Assembly (NCBI GenBank): GCA_017547805.1
Contig: JAFYOR010000082.1
Span: 1 to 46,003 of the forward strand
Length of the DNA: 46,003 bases
Direction of reading: 5' to 3'
DNA from: Clostridia bacterium
Lineage (GTDB): Bacteria; Bacillota; Clostridia; Christensenellales; Aristaeellaceae
In this document: positions 7,612 to 15,223 of the stretch, piece after piece
Layout of the letters: each line of letters opens with the position of its first letter
Position numbering within the stretch: position 1 is the first letter of the stretch
The notes under the pieces: model-generated
Databases searched by the model: none
What the model saw: the letters and a program-made list of their open reading frames with translations, nothing else
What the model was told of the DNA's origin: nothing
Translations under genes and position numbers: made by a program

Positions 7612-8376
7612 ATGGAAAACGAGATTCGCGTCGTTATCGCTGATGACGAAGAGGGCATGCGCATGATTCTGCGCAAAATGATTGCCCGAGCAGAAGGGTT
7701 TACCCTTTGCGCGGAGGCGACAAATGGCCTTGAACTGCTGGAACTGGTTGAAAAGCATAAGCCTCATGTCTGCTTTCTCGATGTGGAAATGCCGGGAATG
7801 ACTGGCCTTGAATGCGCTAAATCCATCCAGGACACGGATCCGCAGACGATCATCGTCTTTGCAACGGCGCATGATGACTACATGGCGCAGGCGTTTGAAG
7901 TGTATGCGTTTGACTACATGGTCAAGCCCTTCAAGCTCGAACGCGTAATGAAGACGCTGGAACGCATCCGGAGCGTCAAGCTGCAGATGCCGCGGACGGA
8001 TGCGGAAAAAGGCGCGCTGAAGGCGCCGAGAATCGGCGCGGCGGTGAGCGGGCGGATCATGCTCCATCACAAAGAAGGTGTGAACTTCGTCAATCAATCG
8101 GATATTCTGCTTGTGCAGCGGGAGAATCGCTCCACTGTTCTGTATGCGACGGATGGACGCCGATTTGAAACGAGTGAAGCGCTTGGCGATGTGGAAGACA
8201 GGCTCAATCCGCAGATCTTCTTCCGCTGCCATAAATCGTATATCATCAACCTCAATGTGATTGACAGCATCACGCCCTACGGCCGATGGACCTATGTGGT
8301 GCATCTGAATGGAACCAGCCAGGATGCGCTGATTACGCATGAAAAGTACGAAGAGCTGGAAAGAATGTTTTCCTGA
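7612..8376 (+). CDS. LytTR family response regulator
   Basis: The 254-residue protein has an N-terminal receiver domain (about 5-120: acidic pocket IADDEE, phospho-acceptor in FLDVEMPG, switch Thr in FATAHDD, Lys in VKPF) and a C-terminal LytTR DNA-binding domain (about 150-250, with FFRCHKSYIINL). LytTR regulators often control cell envelope or autolysis genes. No histidine kinase is nearby, so it is an orphan here. The ATG is adjacent to the upstream stop with AGGAG 5 nt before it, indicating translational coupling. Confidence 0.92.
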   Translation: MENEIRVVIADDEEGMRMILRKMIARAEGFTLCAEATNGLELLELVEKHKPHVCFLDVEMPGMTGLECAKSIQDTDPQTIIVFATAHDDYMAQAFEVYAFDYMVKPFKLERVMKTLERIRSVKLQMPRTDAEKGALKAPRIGAAVSGRIMLHHKEGVNFVNQSDILLVQRENRSTVLYATDGRRFETSEALGDVEDRLNPQIFFRCHKSYIINLNVIDSITPYGRWTYVVHLNGTSQDALITHEKYEELERMFS

Positions 8377-8426
8377 ATGAAAAAAGGCTGAGTGCGTAAA
8401 GAGGCATTGCTAAGAGAAACAAAAAA

Positions 8427-8453
8427 CGAGCGAAGTGATCTTCGCTCGTTTTT
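8427..8453 (+). terminator. Intrinsic terminator after the LytTR regulator
   Basis: A 9-bp stem (cgagcgaag/cttcgctcg) with a tgat loop is followed by five T. Six A precede it, so it could also work in the other direction. Confidence 0.85.
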
Positions 8454-8535
8454 GCTTGATCGTAAGGCGCTGAAAACCTCAAGCGCGCATCGGCGCATCC
8501 GCTGCTCTTTGCATATGCAGGAAAGAAATATAAAG

Positions 8536-8561
8536 AAAAACCCCTCCTGCAAGAGGAGGGG
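8536..8561 (-). terminator. Intrinsic terminator of rpsT
   Basis: On the minus strand, cccctcct/aggagggg (8 bp, 5-nt loop) is followed by five T, 17 bases after the rpsT stop codon. Confidence 0.88.
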
Positions 8562-8577
8562 AAGAAGACGAAAGAAA

Positions 8578-8820
8578 TTACTCGCCCTTGGCCAGGACGC
8601 GAGCCATACGAGCCTTCTGGCGGTTGGCAGCGTTCTTGGAGATGACGCCCTTCGCGGCAGCCTTGTCGACAGCGGCGGTAGCGGCAACCATGGCCTCAAC
8701 AGAGACGTTGGTGTTGAACTTCTTGAGCGCGGTCTTGGTGGCGGTCTTCACCATCTTGTTGCGCATGGTCTTGTGCTCGGTAACGGAAACGCGCTTGATA
8801 GCGGACTTGATATTCGGCAT
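8578..8820 (-). CDS. rpsT: 30S ribosomal protein S20
   Basis: S20 binds 16S rRNA early in small-subunit assembly. The 80-residue, Lys/Arg/Ala-rich protein starts [11 protein letters not shown] and carries [13 protein letters not shown] near the end, as in the bacterial family (usual length 80-90). GGAGGG stands before the ATG on the minus strand. It is a single-gene unit with its own promoter and terminator, and a probable small RNA or leader lies just upstream. Confidence 0.96.
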   Translation of the reverse strand: MPNIKSAIKRVSVTEHKTMRNKMVKTATKTALKKFNTNVSVEAMVAATAAVDKAAAKGVISKNAANRQKARMARVLAKGE

Positions 8821-8862
8821 GAGAATTTCCCTCCAGAATGTTCTAAATAATCAACAGCGAAC

Positions 8863-8891
8863 AGTATATCAGAGACGATCACGGATTGCAA
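8863..8891 (-). promoter_or_regulatory. Sigma-A promoter of rpsT
   Basis: On the minus strand, -35 TTGCAA (8886-8891), a 17-bp spacer and -10 TATACT (8863-8868) lie about 40 bases before the start codon. Confidence 0.75.
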
Positions 8892-8931
8892 GCCGCGAAA
8901 CAAAAATGAACAAAAATTCATAATTGGCCGC

Positions 8932-9048
8932 AAAAAAACCCGCCCTCCGCAGACTCCGCTGGAAGAGGGAGCAGCATGACGAATGCCGCACCAGCGTAGT
9001 GCGCGACCCTGCTCGGTGCCGCGGTCTGTCGAAGAAACCGATCTCAGA
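8932..9048 (-). ncRNA. Probable small RNA or attenuated leader upstream of rpsT
   Basis: The stretch is non-coding and is bounded on the minus strand by a near-consensus promoter (9055-9083) and by an imperfect GC-rich hairpin followed by seven T (8932-8938). The predicted RNA is about 117 nt. By eye it has a 5' hairpin closed by gtctg/cagac and a central part where gcacc can pair with ggtgc or gagcag with ctgctc; these are mutually exclusive pairings. It does not show the SRP, tmRNA or RNase P signatures I know. It may be an independent sRNA or a leader whose terminator attenuates rpsT. Confidence 0.55.
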
Positions 9049-9054
9049 CAGTTC

Positions 9055-9083
9055 ATTATAAGCATTCAAGTTAAAAAAGTCAA
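9055..9083 (-). promoter_or_regulatory. Sigma-A promoter of the RNA upstream of rpsT
   Basis: On the minus strand, -35 TTGACT (9078-9083), a 17-bp spacer and a perfect -10 TATAAT (9055-9060) are present. It is among the strongest promoters in the window, yet no gene begins within 200 bases. Confidence 0.75.
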
Positions 9084-9208
9084 GCGGTGATTGAGATTTT
9101 TTCGAAAGAAAAGAGATATTCAGGCAACTTTTCTGCGCGCCGGACGCCGCGGCGCATAAACCGTCCGCCAATGGATCAGTCTATGGACAAACGAACGGAG
9201 GGATGTCC

Positions 9209-9343
9209 ATGAAGGAGCGCCAGAATCTGATCATGTTTACGCTGGAGGCTGTGCCGAGACCGGGATCAAGGGAAACGCGCGTGAAATGCTTGCCGGATGC
9301 AAAAGGAATCCGAAATATCTGGAGGACGGAAAATGAGCAATGA
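9209..9343 (+). CDS. Possible 44-residue small protein before spoVAC
   Basis: The frame starts with ATG, has GGAGGG 5 nt upstream, and ends with its TGA 11 nt inside spoVAC in another frame, an arrangement that would couple translation. The product (MKERQNLIMFTLEAVPRPGS...) is basic, has no membrane segment, and I do not recognise it. It could be a leader peptide or chance. A weak sigma-G-like pair (GCATA at 9154, CAGTCTA at 9177, 18 apart) lies upstream. Confidence 0.35.
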   Translation: MKERQNLIMFTLEAVPRPGSRETRVKCLPDAKGIRNIWRTENEQ

Positions 9344-9776
9344 TTATGCAGCGCGCTATCAGGCAATGGTAAGCCGTCTGGCACCCAAAAGCGACATGCT
9401 GAACGGAATCCTGCGCGCGTTCTTTGTCGGCGGATTGATCTGTATGATCGGTCAGGCGATTAACGACTTATATAATTACGGCATGTGCCTTGGCGCGGAC
9501 GCTACGGCTGCGGCAACGAGCATAACGCTGATTGTGATCTCCGCTCTCCTGACCGGCGTGGGTGTGTATGACAGGATTGGCAAATTCGCCGGTGCGGGAA
9601 GCATCGTGCCGATCACAGGTTTTGCCAACAGCGTGATTGCACCGGCGATGGAATTCAGGCGTGAAGGTCTGGTCATGGGCGTTGGCGCGAAGCTATTCAC
9701 GCTTGCCGGTCCGGTGCTGGTGTATGGGATCAGCAGTTCGGTGATCGTCGGGCTGATCGTCTGTCTGTTAAAATGA
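9333..9776 (+). CDS. spoVAC: Stage V sporulation protein AC
   Basis: SpoVAC is a membrane part of the SpoVA channel that moves dipicolinic acid during spore formation and germination. The 147-residue protein has several hydrophobic helices and the family signatures AFFVGGLICMIGQ and GAGSIVPITGFANSV. The ATG at 9333 is supported by GGAGG at 9320-9324. An in-frame ATG at 9297 lacks a site. In most spore-formers spoVAC, AD and AE are contiguous. Here a terminator and a glycosidase unit separate it from spoVAD. Confidence 0.94.
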   Translation: MSNDYAARYQAMVSRLAPKSDMLNGILRAFFVGGLICMIGQAINDLYNYGMCLGADATAAATSITLIVISALLTGVGVYDRIGKFAGAGSIVPITGFANSVIAPAMEFRREGLVMGVGAKLFTLAGPVLVYGISSSVIVGLIVCLLK

Positions 9777-9781
9777 TTGTG

Positions 9782-9812
9782 AGCGGCTGCAGCGATGCAT
9801 GCCGCTTCTTTT
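9782..9812 (+). terminator. Intrinsic terminator after spoVAC
   Basis: The stem agcggc/gccgct encloses tgca/tgca with a one-base bulge and a gcga loop, followed by tctttt. It would separate spoVAC from the genes downstream. Confidence 0.65.
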
Positions 9813-9893
9813 GCTGGTAAGGAATGCATGGATGCAGAAGACGCCGGTAATGAACGCCAGCGTCCCAAGAATAGCCGGATTGGGAATTCCTGC

Positions 9894-9922
9894 TTGCCAT
9901 CCAACCGTTAAACCTCTATAAT
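9894..9922 (+). promoter_or_regulatory. Sigma-A promoter of the GH2 glycosidase
   Basis: The -35 TTGCCA (9894-9899), a 17-bp spacer and a perfect -10 TATAAT (9917-9922), 60 bases before the start codon. Apart from this promoter and the terminator I see nothing certain in the 206 bases before the gene. Confidence 0.8.
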
Positions 9923-9982
9923 GAATCGTAGAAAGAACCGCAAAGCGAGCGACTTAGACTTTTGCGATAAATGGAGGTAACA

Positions 9983-11707
9983 ATGATGAACAGAAGCATT
10001 CCGCGCCCGGAATATCCGCGTCCGCAGTTTGTTCGCGATGGATGGATGAACCTCAACGGCGAATGGCAGTTTGAGATGGATCAGGGGGATTCGGGCCGCA
10101 AGCGCGGGCTTGTAGAAAAGGGGGCGCTGGAGGGGCGCATTGTGGTGCCCTTCTGTCCGGAAAGCAAGCTTTCCGGCGTTGGATATACGGACTTTATCCG
10201 TGCCGTCTGGTACAGACGGACGTTTACCCTGCCTGAGCAGGCGAAGGATAAGCACGTGCTGCTTCACTTTGGCGCGGTGGATTATCTTTGCGAAGTGTGG
10301 GTGAATGGCAAGAGCGTCGGTACGCACAAGGGCGGATATACGTCGTTCAGCTTTGACATCACCAACGCCCTTTGCCAAGGGGAAAATGTGCTGACTGTCT
10401 GCGCACAGGATGATACGCGCAGCGGGCATCAGCCCAGCGGCAAGCAGAGCTACAAATACGAATCCTTCGGCTGCTTCTACACCAGAACGACGGGCATCTG
10501 GCAGACGGTATGGCTTGAATGGGTGGACCCTGTTTACATGAAGGAAATCTACATCACGCCGCATGCGAAGCAGGGCACTGTTTCTGTCCGCGTGGTGACC
10601 GGCGGCGCGTGCATGCTTCGTGCTGCGGCGTCCTTTGATGGAAAGCCCATGGGAGAAGGCTGCGCGCTTTCCGACGGCGGCGCGGCGGAAGTAACGATTG
10701 CGCTTGAAGAAAAGCATTTCTGGAATGTCGGAGAACCCAAGCTTTATGATCTGACGCTTGAACTGGTTTGCGGCGAGAAGGTCACAGACCGTGTGGAGAG
10801 CTATTTTGGTCTTCGCAGCGTCTGGTTTGATGGGCTGCGCTTCATGATCAATGACCGACCGGTTTTTCAGCGGCTTGTGCTGGATCAGGGTTTTTATCCT
10901 GACGGCATCTATACCGCGCCCACGGATGAAGCGCTGCGCGGCGATATTCAGTTGTCCATGGCGATGGGCTTTAACGGTGCACGTCTGCACGAAAAGGTAT
11001 TTGAGGCGCGCTTCCTCTATCATGCGGATCATCTGGGATACCTGTGCTGGGGCGAGATGGCAAACTGGGGCCTTGATCACAGTGAAGATGCGGCGCTGGC
11101 GGACTTCCTTAACGACTGGATCCCGGCTGTCAAGCGGGATTACAGCGCGCCGAGTATTGTTGGCTGGTGCCCGTTCAACGAAACGTGGGATTATCAGGGC
11201 CGCGCTCAGCGCGATGACGTCCTGCGCATGACCTATCGGATCACCAAGGCGATCGATCCGACGCGTCCGTGCATCGATACGTCCGGTAATTACCATGTGG
11301 AAACGGATGTTTACGATGTGCACGATTATCTGCAGGATGTGGATGGCTTCCGGGAACGCTATGGCGCCGGCGCGCCGCTGATGTATGAGCGGTTCAAGGA
11401 TCGCCAGAACTACATCGAGGGTCTTCCGGCGTTTGTCAGCGAGTACGGCGGAATCTGGTGGAGCGATACGGACGAAAGCGGCTGGGGATATGGCGAACGC
11501 GTGAAGAGCCGCGAGGAATTCATCGAGCGATACAAGGGACTGACACAGGCGCTGCTGATGAATCCGGAACACTTTGGCTTCTGCTATACGCAGCTGACCG
11601 ACGTCGAGCAGGAACAGAATGGCCTGTACACCTACGACAGAAAGCCGAAGTTCCCGCCTGAGGTGATTCACGCAATCAACAGCCAGAAGGCAGCGAGCGA
11701 GGAATAA
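9983..11707 (+). CDS. Glycoside hydrolase family 2 (beta-galactosidase/glucuronidase type)
   Basis: The 574-residue enzyme has the GH2 order: a sugar-binding jelly roll (about 10-190, with RRTFTLP and VDYLCEVWVNGKSVG), an immunoglobulin-like domain, then a TIM barrel. The acid/base Glu is E400 in PFNETWD and the nucleophile E487 in SEYGG. It has no signal peptide, so it should act in the cytoplasm on imported glycosides. The exact sugar (galactoside, glucuronide or mannoside) is not evident. GGAGG precedes ATG 9983 by 5 nt; ATG 9986 is equally possible. It has its own promoter and terminator and lies between spoVAC and spoVAD. Confidence 0.9.
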   Translation: MMNRSIPRPEYPRPQFVRDGWMNLNGEWQFEMDQGDSGRKRGLVEKGALEGRIVVPFCPESKLSGVGYTDFIRAVWYRRTFTLPEQAKDKHVLLHFGAVDYLCEVWVNGKSVGTHKGGYTSFSFDITNALCQGENVLTVCAQDDTRSGHQPSGKQSYKYESFGCFYTRTTGIWQTVWLEWVDPVYMKEIYITPHAKQGTVSVRVVTGGACMLRAAASFDGKPMGEGCALSDGGAAEVTIALEEKHFWNVGEPKLYDLTLELVCGEKVTDRVESYFGLRSVWFDGLRFMINDRPVFQRLVLDQGFYPDGIYTAPTDEALRGDIQLSMAMGFNGARLHEKVFEARFLYHADHLGYLCWGEMANWGLDHSEDAALADFLNDWIPAVKRDYSAPSIVGWCPFNETWDYQGRAQRDDVLRMTYRITKAIDPTRPCIDTSGNYHVETDVYDVHDYLQDVDGFRERYGAGAPLMYERFKDRQNYIEGLPAFVSEYGGIWWSDTDESGWGYGERVKSREEFIERYKGLTQALLMNPEHFGFCYTQLTDVEQEQNGLYTYDRKPKFPPEVIHAINSQKAASEE

Positions 11708-11741
11708 CGCGCCTGATAATCAGCAATATTATGAATAAGCA

Positions 11742-11772
11742 GGCTGCCGGGATTTGCCCGGCAGCCGTTTTT
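11742..11772 (+). terminator. Intrinsic terminator after the GH2 gene
   Basis: A perfect 10-bp stem (ggctgccggg/cccggcagcc, 5-nt loop) is followed by gttttt. Confidence 0.9.
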
Positions 11773-11946
11773 GCCAAAAGAATGCATAATCCCTTCGCCT
11801 GTGTATAGAAAATACGGGAATGAATGAGTGCTTTTGATGAACATGCGGATATTGCCCGCAGTTGCAAGACATCCATTACACTTGGGCATAAATCGGTTGT
11901 CAGCGGCGCATACTGCAGACAGATCAGCAATGCGCGGAGGCGATGG

Positions 11947-12987
11947 ATGATGAGCAGACGAATCGGCAGGCAGACGGTGATGCTGAAAAACGCACCGGGC
12001 GTTACGGCATGGGCGAGCGTTGCCGGACAAAAGGAGCATGACGGCCCGTACGGAGCACTATTTGATGCGGTAATCAGCGATGAACTCAACGGCGAAAGTT
12101 CGTTTGAGGCGGCAGAGCGAAGCATACTTGAAAAGGCCATCAAGCTATGCGCACTGAAAGCAAACCGAAAGCTTGATGAAGTTCAGATGCTGCTTGCCGG
12201 AGACCTGCTCAATCAGATCATCTCTGCCGGCTTTGCTGCGCGCAATCTGGCGATTCCTTTTTACGGACTCTATGGCGCATGCTCTACGATGTCTGAATCG
12301 CTGTCGCTGGGCAGCATGATTGCCGACGGCGGCTTTGCCGACAGGATGATCTGCGCGACATGCAGCCACTTCTGTACGGCGGAGCGGCAGTACCGTGCGC
12401 CGCTGGAACTGGGTAATCAGCGCACGCCGACCGCGCAGTGGACAGTGACAGGCGCCGGCGCGGTGATGGTCAGTTCCGGCGCGGCAGCCCGACAGGACAG
12501 GATTGCTTTGACGCATACGACCTGCGGACGGGTGATTGATCTGGGCATTACGGATCAGAACAATATGGGCGCGGCTATGGCGCCGGCCGCGGCGGATACG
12601 CTGACGGCGCACTTTGACGATACGGGCAGAGGCTTTGATGACTTTGATCTGGTGGTAACGGGCGATCTGGGTATTCTGGGACGCGAGCTGTTGATCAGGC
12701 TGCTTGATGAAAAGGGAATCCGGGTTAAGGAAGAACGCCTGTTTGACTGCGGCAGCGAGATTTTCGCGAAAAGGCAGGATACACATTGCGGCGGAAGCGG
12801 ATGCGGATGCGCGGCGAGTATGCTTTGCGCGCATATTCTGCCGCAGCTGTATACTGGACGGCTGAAAAGGGTGCTGTTTATGGCGACCGGCGCGCTGCTC
12901 AGCCCGACGACGACAATGCAGGGGGAAAGCATACCGGGCGTTGCGCATGCTGTTGTTTTTGAACACAGGGAGGAGATTCCGGGATGA
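11947..12987 (+). CDS. spoVAD: Stage V sporulation protein AD
   Basis: SpoVAD is the thiolase-fold dipicolinate-binding protein of the SpoVA complex. The 346-residue product matches the family throughout: KEHDGPYGALFD, LLAGDLLNQ, YGACSTMSES, SSGAAA, MAPAAADT, GGSGCGC and ATGALLSP. The ATG at 11947 has GGAGG (11936-11940) 6 nt before it; ATG 11950 is also possible. The frame is open from 11824, but that part has no match to the family N-terminus. Its end overlaps the spoVAE start by 4 bases. No clear promoter was seen in the 175 bases after the GH2 terminator. Confidence 0.95.
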   Translation: MMSRRIGRQTVMLKNAPGVTAWASVAGQKEHDGPYGALFDAVISDELNGESSFEAAERSILEKAIKLCALKANRKLDEVQMLLAGDLLNQIISAGFAARNLAIPFYGLYGACSTMSESLSLGSMIADGGFADRMICATCSHFCTAERQYRAPLELGNQRTPTAQWTVTGAGAVMVSSGAAARQDRIALTHTTCGRVIDLGITDQNNMGAAMAPAAADTLTAHFDDTGRGFDDFDLVVTGDLGILGRELLIRLLDEKGIRVKEERLFDCGSEIFAKRQDTHCGGSGCGCAASMLCAHILPQLYTGRLKRVLFMATGALLSPTTTMQGESIPGVAHAVVFEHREEIPG

Positions 12988-13361
12988 AGATCATGGACAT
13001 ACTGCTTATGTATATCAAGGCGTTTACAGTTGGCGGCGTGATCTGCAGCATCGGTCAGGTACTGATTATGAAGACGAAACTCACCAGCGCCAGAATTCTC
13101 GTGGGCTATGTGACGGCGGGTGTGATTCTTGGCGCGCTGGGGCTGTATAAACCGCTGGTCGATTTTGCCGGAGCGGGCGCGACCGTCCCGCTGACAGGAT
13201 TTGGCTATCTGCTTGCCAAAGGCGCAATTGACGGGGCGGAATCACAGGGAATTCTCGGCGCGTTTACCGGCGGGGTGATTGCCGGTGCGGCAGGCATTTC
13301 GGCGGCGGTTTTCTTCGGGTATCTCGCTGCCTTGCTTTTCAAGCCAAAAATGAAATCATAG
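12984..13361 (+). CDS. spoVAE: Stage V sporulation protein AE (AEB type)
   Basis: This 125-residue membrane protein of the SpoVA channel has four hydrophobic helices and the signatures FTVGGVICSIGQ and GAGATVPLTGFGYLL, which resemble those in SpoVAC. The ATG overlaps the spoVAD stop (ATGA), so translation is probably coupled. The larger Bacillus set (spoVAA, AB, AF) is not present next to it. Confidence 0.93.
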   Translation: MKIMDILLMYIKAFTVGGVICSIGQVLIMKTKLTSARILVGYVTAGVILGALGLYKPLVDFAGAGATVPLTGFGYLLAKGAIDGAESQGILGAFTGGVIAGAAGISAAVFFGYLAALLFKPKMKS

Positions 13362-13393
13362 AAAGCGGAGAAGCCGCTGAATAGAATCAAGAC

Positions 13394-13422
13394 GAAGGCG
13401 GAGGAAATTCTGCCTTCTTTTC
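13394..13422 (+). terminator. Intrinsic terminator after spoVAE
   Basis: An 8-bp stem (gaaggcgg/ctgccttc with one G-U, 8-nt loop) is followed by ttttc. Confidence 0.65.
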
Positions 13423-13510
13423 ATGCAAAATACGCCGCAGATGATGGGACTCCCAAAGGAAAGCCAAGCGATGCAAAGCGGGATAATGATGAAAAGGCTC
13501 AGCTTTTCTG

Positions 13511-13534
13511 TCAGGCAGAGGACTTCTTGCCTGA
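13511..13534. promoter_or_regulatory. Inverted repeat over the -35 of the dprA-metH promoter
   Basis: TCAGGCA (13511-13517) and TGCCTGA (13528-13534) form a 7-bp inverted repeat with a 10-bp gap. The right arm covers the -35 box at 13527-13532. Half-sites about 17 bp centre to centre fit a dimeric repressor, but the repeat could also be a transcript hairpin. No regulator is identified. Confidence 0.4.
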
Positions 13535-13555
13535 TAATGCGCTTTGCGCTATAAT
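13527..13555 (+). promoter_or_regulatory. Sigma-A promoter of the dprA-metH operon
   Basis: The -35 TTGCCT (13527-13532), a 17-bp spacer and a perfect -10 TATAAT (13550-13555), 30 bases before the start codon. I saw no S-box or cobalamin riboswitch between it and the gene; there is no room for one. Confidence 0.75.
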
Positions 13556-13585
13556 AGAACCACTTGTTTGTGAGGGGGGAGCGCT

Positions 13586-15220
13586 GTGTACGAAGAAAAG
13601 ATGGAACGCATCTGTGCGCTCCTTTGCCTTTTGAGCGCAATAGAGTCTGCTCAGGATGATCCTGCCCCCCTGAACAGGCGCAGGGTTCACGCTATGCTGC
13701 GCGCAGGCGCGCTTGAAGGGCTTGTCCTCAGAAAGGTGAAGGGCCTGTCGGCGCAGACGTTTGCGCGCGCACAGAAGCTGCTTTCGCGTGCTTCTGCGGT
13801 TTTTGCGCGTGTACAGGCGTATCATGCGCAGGGATACCGCATTCTTTTGGAAGGCGATGCCTGTTGGCCGTCTCAGCTTGAGAAGCTTGGGGATGACCGT
13901 CCGCTGTATCTTTTTGCCAGAGGTAACCTGTCTTTGCTTGAAGGAAAAAAGGCGGCTGTTGCCGGAAGCCGCGAGATTTCCGGCGCAACGCGGGAAAAGG
14001 CGGAGGCGGTCGGGCGATGCCTTGCGCGCAATGGACTGGTGCTTGTCAGCGGCGGCGCGTGGGGCGTGGACAGCGCTGCAGCGAAGGCTGCGCTGTCCAT
14101 GGGCGGCGGCGTAATCGTGGTTCCTGCGATGAGCGCTGACGATTTCTTCCGATACGAAAAAAACTGCAGGGATTGTGAGAAGGGTAGGCTGCTTCTTCTT
14201 TGCGAAACGCCGCCGGACGAGCCTTTTTCTGCGGAAAAAGCGCTTACGCGCAACCGTACGATTTATGCGCTGGGCGACGCGGCGATGGTCGTCGCGGCGA
14301 GAAGCAGAATCGGCGGCAGCTGGTCAGGCGCGTATACTTGCCTGAAGCGCAGCCTCAGTCCACTGTATATTCTGGATGAAGAGGGACGGGAATTTGAAGG
14401 CAATGCCGCGCTGATTGCGATGGGCGCCAGGCGTATGCAGATCCTCCGGGACGCAGAGCGGGAAGAACTGATCCTGCAGGAACCGGATGAGATATTCTTA
14501 GACCGTCTTCGCGAGAGGCAGAGTAAGCCGACGCTGCTGCGCATTTCTGTGCCGATTGAGTCGATCCCGCGCAGCGAGCTGCTCCGCTGTCTTGGGTGGC
14601 GGGGACAGACGCTGGATGAACAGGTGCTGTCGCAGATTGAAAAGGCGGAGCAGATGGCGCTTGAATGTATCGAGCCGGTCGCCATGATTGGTGAATTTGA
14701 GCTTGAAAACGTCGGGGTGCTTTCGGGTACCGGTTTTAAGCCCGAGGGAGAAGCCGCGGCGCTCCTGCTTGACGGCTGTCAAGGGGCAGCGCTGATGGCG
14801 GTGACGCTCGGTGCGAAAAGCGAGCGACTGTTCCTTCGCGTTCAGGCGACGGATAAGGCGCTTGCGCCGGTTCTGGATGCGGCGCTCAGCGCTGCGGTGG
14901 AAGCGGCGGCGGACAGGGTGAGCGAGATCATCAGCCAGCGCGCCGGCGAAAGAGGAAGGCAGACAACCGGACGATTCTCACCGGGATATGGCGATATGCC
15001 GATGAAGCAGACGGGCGAAATGCTGGACGTGCTGCGCTCGGCGGAGCGAATCGGCTTGACTGTGTCCTCAAGCGGGCTGATGATGCCCAGAAAATCGGTT
15101 TGTGCGATCATAGGCGAAGGAACAAACATCAAAGGAAATACAAAAAACGGATGCGCATTTTGTACGCGCCGGGATAGCTGCCGGGACAAGGGAATGTGTG
15201 CATGCGCGGCGGAGGAATGA
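13586..15220 (+). CDS. DprA-like SLOG domain fused to MetH reactivation domain
   Basis: This 544-residue protein joins two parts. Residues about 85-265 resemble the DprA/Smf Rossmann (SLOG) domain: DACWPSQLEKL, VAGSR, SGGAWGVD at 155-162 (usually SGGARGID), TRNRTI at 221-226 and GGSWSGAY. The DprA winged-helix C-terminus is absent. Residues about 318-512 match the B12-dependent methionine synthase activation domain: ELLRCLGWRGQ, VTLGA, RFSPGYGD at 463-470 and MPRKSV. A Cys cluster follows (C523, C526, C532, C538, C540). The next gene is a MetH lacking exactly this domain, so the C-terminal half probably re-methylates inactive cob(II)alamin in trans. The role of the SLOG half is unknown. The GTG start has GAGGGGGG 6 nt upstream. 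No internal stop, ribosome site or start separates the parts. Confidence 0.88.
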   Translation: MYEEKMERICALLCLLSAIESAQDDPAPLNRRRVHAMLRAGALEGLVLRKVKGLSAQTFARAQKLLSRASAVFARVQAYHAQGYRILLEGDACWPSQLEKLGDDRPLYLFARGNLSLLEGKKAAVAGSREISGATREKAEAVGRCLARNGLVLVSGGAWGVDSAAAKAALSMGGGVIVVPAMSADDFFRYEKNCRDCEKGRLLLLCETPPDEPFSAEKALTRNRTIYALGDAAMVVAARSRIGGSWSGAYTCLKRSLSPLYILDEEGREFEGNAALIAMGARRMQILRDAEREELILQEPDEIFLDRLRERQSKPTLLRISVPIESIPRSELLRCLGWRGQTLDEQVLSQIEKAEQMALECIEPVAMIGEFELENVGVLSGTGFKPEGEAAALLLDGCQGAALMAVTLGAKSERLFLRVQATDKALAPVLDAALSAAVEAAADRVSEIISQRAGERGRQTTGRFSPGYGDMPMKQTGEMLDVLRSAERIGLTVSSSGLMMPRKSVCAIIGEGTNIKGNTKNGCAFCTRRDSCRDKGMCACAAEE

Positions 15221-15223
15221 ACG

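Noticed and set aside
9816-9945. Minus-strand frame with a membrane-like stretch (PAILGTLAFITGVF)
   Set aside because: It has no start codon or ribosome site and is closed by a stop upstream; most likely chance or a small relic.
9908-11671. Long minus-strand open frame opposite the GH2 gene
   Set aside because: It is a shadow of the GH2 coding frame, with no ribosome site and improbable residue content; similar shadows occur opposite many genes here.
13420-13560. Minus-strand hydrophobic frame (LSLFIIIPLCIAWLSF) before the dprA-like gene
   Set aside because: No ribosome site, overlaps the plus-strand promoter, and shows no family resemblance.
13362-13585. S-box or cobalamin riboswitch before the methionine operon
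   Set aside because: The promoter is only 30 bases before the start codon, leaving no room, and no conserved riboswitch boxes were seen.
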